Assembly: GCA_038380435.1 (NCBI GenBank)
Contig: JAWZYU010000019.1
Span: 19,183,801 to 19,247,800, forward strand
Length of the DNA stretch: 64,000 nt
Direction of reading: 5' to 3'
Source of the DNA: Ryuthela nishihirai
Taxonomy: Eukaryota > Arthropoda > Arachnida > Araneae > Heptathelidae
The position numbers were made by a program, and so were the translations under genes. Below the pieces are notes generated by a model. The model had not been told where the DNA came from and ran no database searches. It was given only the letters and a program-made list of their open reading frames with translations. How positions within the stretch are numbered: the first letter of the stretch is position 1; each line of letters begins with the position of its first letter. Shown piece by piece: positions 1 to 11,057 of this stretch.

Positions 1-659
1 TTCACTCTTGTCTTCTCAAGTCCGTGTTTTTTTCTGCATTAATGACGCGCACACTCAGTAATTTGCGATGACGACGAACGTGATGTAATAACCTGTTTGA
101 GATCGAGGGGCCTGATGAATATGTGCCGAGTTATTATCAGCGCGAGAGCTGGAGTTTATTATTTCCGAACTTATTTTTTGGTGGTAAAATTATTTTAATT
201 GAGGTTCGAAGACGGCACCTAAAAATTCTGACACTTACAATAAATTTTTGATTCATTATTTCTGGGAAATGATTAATTATTTCTTCACTACGGAGATGGG
301 ATGCGATAAGCAGGAGCATGGGCACTGACGGCGGAAGACTTGGAGCATTGCGCTCATTACAATCAGATGATATAAGATTTTAAGAAAAAAAAAATAATGA
401 AAAATGAAGACTGCTGCTTTAAGGTTGAGAGAAAAAAAAGCCAAACCTTATTAGATTCTTTTATATTTAACTTGGCATAGCAATAATGATGAAACAAAAA
501 AACCTTCAGATTTCAAAGATTGTCTGCCTTTGAATGGTAGAAGAGACTTAGGTTGCTGAAATAATCCCATCACAGGAAGCAGATTGAACAACTGTTAAAA
601 GCACGTAGCTGAAAACTATCCAGTAATTCTAGTGTTTCTTAATTTGGTTATGTACTAAC
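1..659. other. Unique AT-rich sequence, no gene seen
   Basis: I see no convincing coding frame, RNA gene or recognised repeat here. The sequence is AT-rich with short poly-A runs. A 62-codon open frame on the minus strand (137-325) has no recognisable motif and is of the length expected by chance. Confidence 0.5.
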
Positions 660-1990
660 TCACCTCACAAGCAAGAATATTTTTTTTAATCTCGTTTCCA
701 AAAAAAAAAGAAATAATGTGTTCACTTTGTCGTCTGCTTATCCGCCCGTTTGACAAGTATAAACTTTTTTGCTTATAAAGAGAATTTTTTTTTATGTTAG
801 GTAAGATTGAGATTCGAAAAATGAGAATTTTAATATTTGATCAAAAAGTTTGAAATGCGCCCTCTAACGGTGGAAAGAGTTTCAAATTTTTAACGAATAT
901 TGCAAACGATGCATTTATACTAGAAATTTTGATGGTGGAATATGAAGACCATGAAATTTCCACTGGTAACAATGAGTTGACCCTTTACTCTGACGGTGGG
1001 TGGCTCGCGCAACAACTGCTTTAATAAATATTTTGAATTTTAACGAATGATGCAAGTAATCTGTTTATGGTAGAATATTTAAATTTCGGTGGTGTAGTGT
1101 CGAGAGATTCCCCCGACGGCAACAAGCTTCCCCCTTTTCTCAGAGGGTGCGAGTTGGTTGGGTAGCGTTGTTTTACCTCTGAGCGGCACTTTTTTGCACA
1201 CCATGGGCTAAATGGCCAGGTCACATGGACCCCGAAGGCTCAGAGAAGGTTGGGGGAGGGGACCCACTGGAACAGCTGTTGGGAGACAGATGGTAGCCTC
1301 CCGTCAAGGCCATCCAGCGTATTCTTTAACGTGCACAGGGTATGGCTCTCCCGCACACGGGGCCATGGCTTAACGTCCCATCCGACGGACGGCGGTCTTT
1401 CGAAGCTCATCGGTGTCCCCTACTGACCGTGGGCAGGGCGGGGAGTTCTGCGGAGATAAATCTCAACGCTTACGCAGCTGGGACTCGAACCTGGGAACTG
1501 CAGATTACGAGCCTGGCGCGCTACCGACTGAGCCACCCCGCCCCTTAAAAGGGTGTGAGAAAAGAAACTTTAAAATTTAAGGAACAAAAGAAATATTTTT
1601 AACATATATTAAAACTACAATTTTCATTTTTCCCTATCATCCATTTGCTCGAATTAAAAGCGATAAAAAATAGTAGGTGAAGGAAAAGCTTCATTATCTT
1701 TGGGAAAGAGATTCCTCCATATGTGCCAGATGAGACATGCTTTCTTCTAGTTAGATTTGGGAAGGGACCTCCTTACTGTGGCGATCTTTACAGAAAAGCA
1801 TGGGATCGTTTTCCAAAGGGACAGGAAAATTTTTTTAATATTTTCTAATTGATTATAGACCAGAGGAGTATGTTAATATTGTGTCTTGGACATCTGATAC
1901 TTAAAACAGCGTTTCCCAATTGAGAATTACTCGGGATCTTCATGGGTTCTGCGAAAACTGGATTTTCGAGCTAAAAACGCATGTCCTTCA
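660..1990. repeat. Diverged interspersed repeat R1, copy 1
   Basis: This block matches 24600-25570 in the same orientation, in several collinear stretches. Shared landmarks are CCCTCTAACGGTGG near 860 and 24726, a TTTTCTCAGAGGGT-type stretch near 1135 and 25085, and a TTCATTATCTTTG stretch near 1690 and 25475. The family A SINE at 1154-1544 lies inside this copy but is absent from the other, so the repeat predates the SINE. No coding frame or terminal structure is visible and the class is unknown. Confidence 0.6.
1154..1544 (-). mobile_element. Family A SINE, full length
   Basis: Read on the minus strand this copy starts with the tRNA-like head (A box TGGCTCAGTCGGTAGCGCG, B box GGTTCGAGTCC), followed by the central domain and the 3' tail ending in GGTAAAACAACGC. 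Imperfect flanking repeats (AGAGGGTGCGAG at 1142, AAAGGGTGTGAG at 1547) look like an aged target-site duplication. The 68-codon plus-strand frame across it is a by-product of the SINE sequence. Confidence 0.9.
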
Positions 1991-2207
1991 ATTGCAAAAA
2001 AAAACTATTCGTCATTCAGTTCAATTTTTAATAACATATGATCAATATAAAAATAAACAAAGAATTGTACGTTGTTAGTAAAGAAGATAAACATTAATTT
2101 ATATTTTTTAACAAAAATATTTTAAACAAATGTTTAAAATAATCTTTCTACATGGGCCCTTAAAATCTGAAAATAAACCTAAAACATATCGATGGATGCA
2201 GTCGCTG

Positions 2208-2680
2208 AATTCGTATTCATTGCCCCGGGTAAAGGCATGGATGGATGTTTAATTCCCCGCCCTGCCCACGGTCAGTAGGGGACACCGATGGGCTTGGAAA
2301 GGCCGCCGTCCGTCGGATGGGACGTTAAGCCATGGCCCCGTGTGCGGGAGAGCCATACCCTGTGCACGTTAAAGAACACGCTGGATGGCCTTGACGGGAG
2401 GCTACCATCTGTCTCCCAACAGCTGTTCCAGTGGGTCCCCTCCCCCAACCTTCTCTGAGCCTTCGGGGTCCATGTGACCTGGCCATTTAGCCCATGGTGT
2501 GCAAAAAAGTGCCGCTCAGAGGTAAAAAACCCAACCCAACGGATGGATGTTTGTGTGTCTTTCCACTGAGGCCTCGTCTTCCTCACAGATTCTACTCTAA
2601 GGCCTATAAAACTGACAACTCTGAGTCTGCTGTTAGACCTCTATGGAAAGCAGCTGCTTGAGGAGGAATTTTATTTAAAT
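2208..2680 (+). mobile_element. Family B SINE interrupted by a family A SINE
   Basis: The family B head remnant (CCCCGGGTAAAGGCATGG) lies just before 2250. The body and tail resume at 2541 and include GGAAAGCAGCTGCTTGAGG near 2645. The gap is filled by a family A fragment at 2251-2540. The repeat GGATGGATGTTT at 2239-2250 and 2541-2552 is the target-site duplication of the inner element. Confidence 0.8.
2251..2540 (+). mobile_element. Family A SINE, 5'-truncated, nested in family B
   Basis: One of the few plus-strand family A copies. It lacks the tRNA-like head, begins at the CCCCGCCCTGCCCACGGTC part of the body and runs to the ACCCAACCCAAC tail. A perfect 12-bp target-site duplication (GGATGGATGTTT) flanks it. 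5' truncation combined with a TSD fits target-primed reverse transcription. Confidence 0.9.
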
Positions 2681-2860
2681 TTTAAGCTAATTATTTTCTT
2701 TTAGAACGCACAGAAAGAAAACGCAATGGATTTTGAGTGTTAAAACATTGATCATTTCAGACCTGAAATAGGTATTTTATGCCAGTGTACCCAACATTAG
2801 AAACCCGAGTCTCGTGTGTAAAAAAAAATATTCGGGGCCAAATAGTTATGTCTTCATATC

Positions 2861-3181
2861 TTGGGTTGTTTTACCTCTGAGAGGCACTATTTTGCACTTA
2901 ATGGGCTAAATGACCAGCTCACAAGGACCCTGAGTCTCAGAGAAGGTTGGGGGAGGGGACCAACTGCACAGCTGTTGGGAGACAGATTAGTAGCCTCCCA
3001 TTCAAGGCCCATAGCGTGTTATTTAACATGCACAGGGTAGGGCTTTCCTGCACACGGCGCCATGGATTTACGTCGCATCTGACGTACGGCGGTCTTTTCA
3101 AGCCCATCGGTGTTCTCTGCTGACCGTGGGGAGGTTGGGATGTTTTGCGGAGGTAAATCTCAAAGTTGGCGCAGATGGATC
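2861..3181 (-). mobile_element. Family A SINE, diverged and 5'-truncated
   Basis: The tail and central domain are recognisable with many substitutions, and the copy stops before the B box. Flanking repeats TATGTCTTCATATC (2847-2860) and TATGCCTTCATATC (3182-3195) differ by one base and form a 14-bp target-site duplication. Confidence 0.85.
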
Positions 3182-3574
3182 TATGCCTTCATATCACCTG
3201 AATATCTGGTATAGAGGTCCGGATCCAGAAAAAGAGGGGAAGCCAAGAAACAGAATCGAGATGGAAAATGTTAAAGGGGAGGGGGAGGAAACTGGATTTC
3301 AAATACATTTAATATTTACCTCTCCGTATTGCAAGTCTTAGAAATTTCTCGAAAAATGCATGAAATATAAATAAGTTTAATAATTTTTGCCTTTATTAAG
3401 ATTATTAGCATTCTGAATGGGGGAGGGCAAGACACCTTCCCCCTAGATCCAGCCCTGCTCGTATATTATACTGGTTTCCATAAATTAAGTAAAATTCAGA
3501 AAAATTATGACAAACAAAAAAACTATGAATGGTTTTAATAAAATTTGATGAAAACGTGAGTTACAATGCTAGTT

Positions 3575-4982
3575 TCAGAATGCCATAAAATATTTTACAC
3601 TAGAAATATTTTTCGTCAAAAAATAACACAGGAACTTGTTCAAAAATGAGGTGTCACCCCTTACAGCAATGCATGCACGACAGCGATGTTCCATACTGTT
3701 TATGATATTATGAATCATCTCAGTAGGGAGTAACGACCGTTGTAAACTTCCCTTTGTTTCAGGTGGCGGGTTGAGGGCAGCAACACGTCTCCCTAGAGCA
3801 TCCCACACGGGAGAACGAGCAAGCCACTCCATGAGCTCTGTGTGGACGAGCGTTATCGTCTTGAAAGGTGAATGTTTCACCTATTCCAGCAGCGTAAGGA
3901 CGTACATAAGAGTCAAGGATGTCATACCTTTGAGCACTGAGGTTCCCACTCATCAATATATAGAGGTCTGTGCGTCCACCTAAGGAAATGCTACCCCAAA
4001 CATACACGCTACCTTCGCCGCAACTGTCTCTTTGACGGATGTTACTGGGATGATAAGCGTGTACCTTGTTCTGCCCATATCAAACAATGTCCGGAATCAC
4101 TCTGCAAGCAATATCTGGACTCATTTGTGAAGAGTACGGATCTCCATTGCTCTTCTGTCCAGTTAACATGAGTGCGTGCTCAATCCAGCCGCTCTCTTCC
4201 GTGACGTGACATGAGGGGTATACAAATTACTGGCCTTCTAGCGTACAGAGCTCCCTCATGAAGCCTTCTACGCACAGTAGAGTTGGGTTGTTTTACCTCT
4301 GAGCGGCACTTTTTTGCACACCACGGGCTAAATGGCCAGGTCACATGGACCCCGAAGGCTCAGAGAAGGTTGGGGGAGGGGACCCACTGGAACAGCTGTT
4401 GGGAGACAGATGGTAGCCTCCCGTCAAGGCCATCCAGCGTGTTCTTTAACGTGCACAGGGTATGGCTCTCCCGCACACGGTGCCACGGCTTAACGTCCCA
4501 TCCGACGGACGGCGGCCTTTCCAAGCCCATCGGTGTCCCCTACTGACCGTGGGCAGGGCGGAGAATTTTGCGGAGATAAATCTCAACGCTGACCCAGCTG
4601 GGACTCGAATCTGGAAACTACAGATTACGAGCCTGGCGCGTTACCGACTGAGCCACCCCCGCCCCACGCACAGTAGAAGTTGATACAACCCTCCCAGTGG
4701 CTGCTGCAAGAAAAAGGAGCAGAGCTGAGAGGGAGTAAACGTCCTGCTCCTTTGTGCTCTTAATCGCAGATATCCGTCTTGTACAGCGGTTGTAACTCTA
4801 GCCTTTTTTCGGCTAAACCTCCGAGACGCGGAATCCGTGCTAAGAAATTGATTCCACAGTCTATGGACCATAGAAGGACTGACATTCAGCCATCGTGCCA
4901 AGTCTGACTGACTTTGGCCTGCTTCGAGCCAGCCAATAGCTCTCCACTGCAATTCATTTGGCAAATGATGTCTCGAGGTCAT
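3575..4982 (-). pseudogene. Tc1-family transposase remnant
   Basis: On the minus strand the N-terminal part (4982 to about 4682) begins MTSRHHLPNE and carries the helix-turn-helix DNA-binding region typical of Tc1 transposases (WLEAGQSQSDLARWLNVS). After the SINE insertion the catalytic part continues with VWGSISLGGRTDLY and QDDNARPHRAH, which contains the second catalytic Asp. It ends with VWDALGRRVAALNPPPET and a typical C-terminus near 3640. The first catalytic Asp of the usual FTDES motif is Asn here (codon 4123-4125). The stretch around the third catalytic residue (NPIEH in relatives) is deleted between ARSP and VWDALG. Frameshifts and the SINE complete the inactivation. Family is confident; activity is excluded. 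Confidence 0.9.
4285..4665 (-). mobile_element. Family A SINE, full length, inside the Tc1 element
   Basis: A complete copy with tRNA-like head at the high-coordinate end and tail at the low end. Flanking repeats ACGCACAGTAGAGTT (4270-4284) and ACGCACAGTAGAAGTT (4666-4681) are a target-site duplication of Tc1 coding sequence. The SINE therefore inserted after the transposon was already present. Confidence 0.95.
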
Positions 4983-5468
4983 TCCTACAAAATGGCTATT
5001 TCGAATTTACTCACATTTACAACACAAAATAACGATCCATTCCAAAGCTCCGTTTTTATACCGCTATCCGACTACGCAAATTGACGCAACCTAGACTAAT
5101 TTTCATACGATATGCTGACTCGGCATTACTTTACTGGTTACACGAACTAGTTTGGTGAGGATCGCACAATGCTTGGCGAATTATCGCGATTTTCCTCATT
5201 TTTCCTTAATTTATGGAAACCAGTGCATATAAAACAGTTCAGAATTTTCGACTTTATCCTTCTTTCTAAAAGTTCCCATGAATAATGTCGAGAAATTTCG
5301 AATGCTATATTCCTCTGCTTTTCATGGAATGGTCCCTCGCAGAAGATCATTGTTACTCACAAAATTGTTATGCTAAAAATTAAACGTAAGAAAATGATTT
5401 AGCAGCCAAATTTGTTCTCTAACCTATTAATTCAGCGGCGAAACTTTTCAATTTAGGAAAACTTAATA

Positions 5469-5824
5469 CAGTGGCCCTTCGTTATAGCGCTGCTCGCTAT
5501 ACCGCGCACTCGGTTATAGCGCGGGCGATGTTTGCGATAAGTTGTAGATAGTGTTTGTTTTTACATATTTTCAAGCGTACCTTATGTACGTAAATAAAAT
5601 AATAAATATATGTACTTATTAAGATGTATAACTATGTTATGTGAATTTTAATAAATAAATTGGTTTTTTATTAAAATACATAATATATATTATATAGTTG
5701 ATGGGATGTTTCAGTATATAGCTCAAATCGTTCTGAGTAAATTTATTTTGTGTATAACGCGGTTCACCTTATAACGCGGGTGTTGTTTCCCGCCCGACAT
5801 GCGCGTTATATCGGGGGTCCACTG
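5469..5824. mobile_element. pogo/Tigger-like MITE
   Basis: A 356-bp non-coding element flanked by TA on both sides (5467-5468, 5825-5826). The ends are imperfect inverted repeats: CAGTGGCCCTTCGTTATAGC on the left, and the complement of the right end reads CAGTGGACCCCCGATATAAC. A CAGTGG terminus followed by a TCGATATAACG-like stretch is characteristic of pogo/Tigger non-autonomous elements of the Tc1/mariner superfamily. The interior is AT-rich without coding capacity. Confidence 0.75.
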
Positions 5825-5826
5825 TA

Positions 5827-6742
5827 GTTCCTTAGTGGTTTAAAGTCAAACTCTAATATTGCAAAACTTGAAATATTTGACTATCACATTTCTTAATCCA
5901 TGCCGGAAAAAACAACAACATACTGACCTTTTCTTTTCAAACCTTAAACAGATTCACGAATTAAGGTGCAGTCATTTATGGGGAAAGTGATCTTAAACGT
6001 AGCCAAGGTTTCCCACGAGAGGATCATTAGAAATTCAGTGGGTGCGATAGCTTCTGCAGAGAAATTTAGAGATTTCAAAAAATCAAACGAAAGTCATGCC
6101 CTGCTGCTGGTCTCTGCGTTCGTTGCCACCTGACCTTGGTCCGAACGCCTGCGCTGTGATCCCCCCCGGGGCTGCCCTTACGATGGCTCCACTAAATTAC
6201 AGTGGCGTCGCTGCGATAGTTTTAATTATATTGTTCCTGGTCTGCAAGGGAAACATATAGCTCGGCCAATGGAGAGTGGCTGCAGGGACCAGAGAGGAGG
6301 AAAATGAGGGAGAAGACTTAATAGATGCCATTTCAAATAACTTCCGTCTTTTTATCTTATTTCAGCTAATTTTGAAGCTTTTTTTTGTTTTACACGTTTG
6401 ATAATGTTCTGGGCAAATATAAGTCTCAGCTACATCATTTCAAAGTTTTCTACTTATGTTTTGAGTGGATAATGTACAGTTTAGCGTTTTTTCGTGGCAG
6501 AAAAAACTTGTTTGACTTAATTCATTTTCTTTATTAGATTTCAATAAGGATGGAGAGTCTCGGAAGTGCGTAAGAAGTTCTAAAAAAAAAATTGCTTTGC
6601 TCTCCCCCCCCCCCTCCGAGTTGCACTATATCTCGTTGCACAAGATAGCCAAGTCGAAAGTAAGGGCAAACTCGGGGCAAGATGTAGAGCGAGACAAATG
6701 AGACAGCTTCACTGAGGCAGACAAACTTTTTTTCGAACTACG
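5827..6742. other. Unique sequence, no gene seen
   Basis: Mixed AT-rich sequence with a GC-richer patch around 6100-6320 and a poly-C run near 6605. No open frame of note and no recognised repeat. Confidence 0.45.
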
Positions 6743-6744
6743 TA

Positions 6745-7132
6745 CAGTCGCTCAAATTAGTAATCTGGCAACCTTCGTGTCACGTGACACGAAGGTTGCC
6801 AGATCACTAATTTCTAAAAAAAATCGTTGCCAGCTGAGGTGGTCAATATTTTGATACTAGATCGTGTGGGCTCACTCACGGAAATATTGAGCGTGTGCAG
6901 TTACCGTTCACAGCAAACTGGAGCGTGTGCAGTAACTGCACACGCTCCAGTTTGCTGTGAACGGTAACTGGAGCGTGTACAGTTGCTGTACACGCTCCAG
7001 ATATTTTTCCTGAATTCTGTAATCACGTGACACGAAGGTTGCCAGATCATTAATTTCTAAAAAAACATTGCCAGATATTTTTTCTGAATTCTGTAATCGA
7101 CCATAGTGTTCGGATACTTTTTTGAGCGACTG
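6745..7132. mobile_element. Palindromic MITE (CAGTCGCTCA ends), rearranged copy
   Basis: TA-flanked element starting CAGTCGCTCA and ending TGAGCGACTG. It contains the core GTGTCACGTGACAC and the GGTTGCCAGATCA arms also present at 51145-51359. This copy has acquired extra internal sequence (about 6836-7020), including a set of perfect hairpins, and a second partial arm. Short frames across it are derived from the repeat. The TA target and terminal repeats suggest a Tc1/mariner-type non-autonomous element. Confidence 0.8.
6898..6998. repeat. Tandem perfect hairpins inside MITE
   Basis: 6898-6933 and 6935-6970 are exact reverse complements (36-bp arms with a 1-base centre). A further hairpin follows directly, GAGCGTGTACAG / CTGTACACGCTC (6971-6998). 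All share the motif GAGCGTGTGCAG or GAGCGTGTACAG, so they look like successive inverted duplications of one unit. Confidence 0.9.
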
Positions 7133-7134
7133 TA

Positions 7135-7983
7135 CAAACGACCAAGACGTAATTGCCATAAAAGAAGGCGAATTTTGAAATTCGTTGTTTTTCGCAGCAG
7201 TCTCCTTTAGTCTCCTGATGGTGGATGTCAGCATTTGAACTTACGAAATTCAGATCAAGAGCCAGAACGCGCAAATTCTAACGTTGTCATCAGAAAAAAT
7301 GTTTATAGATTGAGACAATTCAATCTTTTCTCTGGTTATTCCTTTTGCTCAACTTAGTCTTACTGAACAAGTTACAAAGATCCCAAAGCTCAAGGTAGAT
7401 GGATAGATGGATTGACTATGTATGATGTAGATATCATACAAATGTAAATCAATTAAAAAAATATCCAAAATTGTTTGCCGTCGCCAGAAAAGTTCCTGAA
7501 AGCAGTTGCCATGTTTACTATGGAATTTAATGATTTCATTATAGTACGTTCAATTTTAAAGCGATTTCAAAAATCTTTAATCACATCTGGTCTCAATAAT
7601 GATTTGCATTAGATTCCTACTTGCGATTAGAAGAACCCAAATCAAGCGGAATGATGGAAAGAGAAGAGCTCACAGGCCATATAAGGAGAGCAAATGTCGT
7701 CTAACAATCGACATTGGGCACATAAACAACTCAAAGGCAGTTGATGGGGCTATTTGCATTGTAGTTTATTCGTACATATTATATTGTTTTATTCATTTGG
7801 TCTTTAAGAGTTAAAAGTTGATAATAAAGATTTCAGTTACAGATCTGTTGAGAATTTTTTTTTGAAAAATTAGCAAGGATTATTTTTATCGTATAATAGA
7901 ACTTAAAATTTGTTTCTTTTTTAATTTTTTTTGCAAAACTATACCAACTTTATATCAGAAAAGGGAATACTGTACATTTATGG
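7135..7983. other. Unique AT-rich sequence, no gene seen
   Basis: No recognised repeat. A plus-strand frame of 71 codons at 7599-7814 has no motif I recognise and low-complexity flanks. Confidence 0.4.
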
Positions 7984-8322
7984 GAGTAGGGGTTGTCTTA
8001 GTCGGTATCATGCCAGGCTTATAATCCGTAGTTCCCAGGTTCGAATCCCACTTGAGATTAATCTCCTGTAATCTCCACCCTGCCCTTGTCGAGAAAGGAG
8101 ACACTGGTGGACTTGGTAGACCGCTGTTAATAAGCCGTGGCCCCGTGTGCCGGAGAGTTGCCATTACTCTGTGCACGTTAAAGAGTATACTGGATGTCTT
8201 TGATGGAGGCTTCTATATGCCCTTCGACAGTTGTATAGTGGGTCCCCCCCCCAACTTTTTTGAGTCCTTGTAACCTGGCCATTTAGCTCATTGTGTGCAA
8301 AATAAGTTCCACTCGTAGGTAA
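7984..8322 (+). mobile_element. Family A SINE, old diverged copy
   Basis: Plus-strand copy with the whole architecture still visible: A-box region (GTCTTAGTCGGTATCATG), B box GGTTCGAATCCC, central GTGCACGTTAAAGA motif and a degraded tail (CACTCGTAGGTAAAGC). Substitutions throughout show it is much older than the consensus-like copies. Confidence 0.85.
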
Positions 8323-9422
8323 AGCTGCGCATTTATGACAGTAACAGGGAAGCATTCAGACATACCACAGCGAATAAGAGTCGTCGAAATGGGTTCAAAT
8401 AGTCAATCCAACTAAAACCAAAATAACCTTTAGGTATCGCGAGCAAAAAGACTCGTGGTTTAATCACCTTCCAATCCCATTGGCCAGTTACACTTCTAAT
8501 TCCAGCTGAAAGTTATTCATAACCCAGACTACGTGCCGTCATTTTTTTTTTAACTTCCAGAATCTGAATTTAATGCACATACCCATTTCTTCTCTTTTAA
8601 AATGAAGCTACTTCCATTAAGTTTCCATCATTAAATTCGTGTAAAAGATACGTCTTCTCTGCAGAGTGTCAAATGTTCGTGGCCATCTTGGTTTACAGAT
8701 TAATTAATCTGAAACCAGAATTTCTCAGTGGTGATGACCCGAGTCGTTTCATCTTCCGAAAACAGATGTCCTCTCTCTCTCTCTAGCCTTTGAAGGGGGG
8801 AAAATTGCACGGAAATGACTCTGACGTTGAAGGAAATAAACCTTCGTTAATATCGCTATATTTCGAATGAGTTTTAAAAAAAAATCGAACACATTCTAGT
8901 TTTTGCGATTCTCCCAACTCTGATTTGATATATTACACTTTTTTCTGCCTCATGTAAAAGTATGGTTGTGTGAAAAAAAAAAAAGCTTACATCTTTAAAA
9001 TAAATTTTAGTTTCTATTACACGATAAAAACTAATTACACCTGTTAATTTTTTCTAAATATTTGACAGAACTGCTACTGAAAGTATGGAATATTTTGCGA
9101 TTTTTTTTTGAAAGAAACATTTCTTTAATTTCATCCTCTCTAATGAATAATTTGCTTTCTGTCGCAAAGAACTCAGGTATGCAAGCAAATAATTAACAAA
9201 CAGGTGTAGGGCCCGAAATTTTGAGATTTCGAGTGCAGTACTGTCACCGGTTATTTGCCCTTTAATGAGATAAGGACTTGAAAAGGTTACAGTTAGCCAT
9301 CGTTCAGTTTGTACGAGTTCTGTGCCCATTGGATAGCATCTAATTTCTTTTCTTTCAATTTGATATCTGCTAGGAAACATTTCACTTTCGCAATATGAAA
9401 TCTTATATCTTTCGATATCACT
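8323..9422. other. Unique sequence, no gene seen
   Basis: AT-rich with a (TC)n stretch near 8770 and several poly-A/poly-T runs. The 108-codon minus-strand frame at 9054-9380 has no recognisable motif and a composition like its non-coding surroundings. Confidence 0.4.
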
Positions 9423-9530
9423 GGCCCTGCCATCCTCACAGATCTTCTACTCTGGCATATAAACTGCAGGCTCCTGTCAGACCTCTATGGCAAGCAGCTG
9501 CTTGAGGGAAAATTTTTTTTATTCTTTGCC
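9423..9530 (+). mobile_element. Family B SINE, 3' fragment
   Basis: Only the 3' half is present, from CCTGCCATCCTCACAG to the palindrome AAGCAGCTGCTT and a poly-T/AT tail. Head absent, consistent with 5' truncation. Confidence 0.85.
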
Positions 9531-9664
9531 TGAAGAAGGAAAAGAATAATTTAACTCTTCGTCATTTGAATTAAAATTCAGGAAATTTAATATGGAAACA
9601 CACGAATGCATCGTTAGATTGCTAGAATATTGGCGACTGTTGCTTTTACCACCGAGTGACATTT

Positions 9665-10412
9665 TCTTGAACAAAAAGAGTTAAATGGCTACGTCACTAG
9701 GACCCCAACATAAGAAAAAGTTTAGAAAGGGATCCACTAGCAATTGTAATCAGATGGAACATCCTTTCCATTAAGGAAGTCGGTATGTTTTTTCTTTTAA
9801 CGTGCCATCCGGTATGATCTTTTGCACATGGGGCCCACGGTTTTACGTCCCATCTGACGGACGGCGGTTGGATTGTTTTACCTCTGAGCGGCACTTTTTT
9901 GCACACCATGGGCTAAATGGCCAGGTCACATGGACCCCGAAGGCTCAGAGAAGGTTGGGGGAGGGGACCCACTGGAACAACTGTTGGGAGACAGATGGTA
10001 GCCCCCCCGACAAGGCCATCCAGCGTGTTCTTTAACGTGCACAGGGTATGGCTCTCCCGCACACGGGACCACGGCTTAACGTCCCATCCGACGGACGGCG
10101 GCCTTTCCAAGCCCATCGGTGTCCCCTACTGACCGTGGGCAGGGCGGGGAATTTTGCGGAGATAAATCTCAACGCTGACCCAGCTGGGACTCGAACCTGG
10201 GAACTACAGATTACGAGCCTGGCGCGCTACCGACTGAGCCACCCCCCGCCCCACGGAAGGCGGTCTTTCCAATTTCATCAGCGTCCTCTACTGACTGACG
10301 GCAGAGATTCAGGGGAGATAAAGCTCAACGCTGGTACATGGTGGAGGGGGGGGGGGGAACTCGAACCTGGGAACTCAAATTACAAGAAAGGAGCACTCAG
10401 ACTGAGCCACTG
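9665..10412 (-). mobile_element. Old family A SINE split by a younger one
   Basis: A diverged copy whose tail-side half (9665-9867) and head-side half (10253-10412) are separated by a near-consensus copy. The head half still shows the B box complement (CTCGAACCTGGGAACT) and a long internal poly-G run near 10350. Confidence 0.8.
9868..10252 (-). mobile_element. Family A SINE, full length, nested (385 bp reference copy)
   Basis: Near-consensus complete copy. Target-site duplication ACGGACGGCGG before and ACGGAAGGCGG after is made of family A central-domain sequence from the older host copy. Its boundaries give a good estimate of the unit length, about 385 bp. Confidence 0.93.
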
Positions 10413-10863
10413 GTTTTTTTTCTATTGGTAATAATTACAATACCTGTACAAAAAAAAGTACAGAATTTTCATGTTAGACCATTGGGAAGCCAAATTCTGT
10501 TTCCTAGCTTCTATAAAAGATTTTTATGGGAAAATATAAAAGAATATAAAAGACGTCAAAAATCTAAATCTGTTTTCAGCCATTATTCGTTTAGTACTTA
10601 AAAAGTTGATGGAATTTTGAATATTTAACAACAAATGATTGAGAAGAAATATTTTATCTCGGAAGTCAATAAAACTTAATTATTATTTCAAACTATTTAA
10701 ATACATATATTTTAGAAATTTGCGCAAATAATTATTTCATTATTAGTCAAACTTTAGATTTTTCTTAGGATTTGCATTGATGCTCTTAAATATTCCAGTT
10801 GCCGAAATTGTTTGAGAAACTAAATATTTTTTAATATCAGGATTTAGATAAAAATAAATAATA
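10413..10863. other. AT-rich unique sequence, no gene seen
   Basis: Strongly AT-rich with no open frame of note and no recognised repeat. Confidence 0.45.
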
Positions 10864-11057
10864 AATACCCCCTCAAGCAGCTGCTTGCCACAGAGGTCTG
10901 ACAGGAGCCTGTCAGTTTAAATGTCATAGTAGAAGATCTGAGAGGATGGCAGGACCTCAGCAGAAAAACGACACAAACAGCCATGCCTTATCCGGGGCTC
11001 GAACCCAGGTCCCGTAGATCAGTAGCCAAGCGCGCTAACCACTCGGCCACGGGATGA
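10864..11057 (-). mobile_element. Family B SINE, full length
   Basis: Reads on the minus strand from CCGTGGCCGAGTGGTTAGCG (A box) through GGTTCGAGCCCCGG (B box) to the hairpin-rich tail and TATTTAT. Both tail palindromes are intact. Confidence 0.92.

Larger units (their letters stand above)
3469..5225 (-). mobile_element. Tc1-like DNA transposon, degenerate
   Basis: The ends are inverted repeats of about 20 bp (CTGGTTTCCATAAATTAAG at 3471-3489 and its complement ending at 5225). A transposase remnant runs on the minus strand between them. Without the inserted SINE (4285-4665) the element would be about 1.37 kb, a normal Tc1 size. A TA dinucleotide precedes the left end; the right flank has lost it. 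The same terminal sequence bounds the fold-back element at 26043-26612. Confidence 0.85.

Noticed and set aside
1342..1548. Recurrent plus-strand frames of 60-130 codons starting MALPHTGPRLNVPSDG or containing GCFTSERHFFAHHGLNGQV
   Set aside because: They occur at every consensus-like family A SINE in fixed registers and are translations of the SINE body and tRNA head, not genes. Similar frames may appear in databases as hypothetical proteins.
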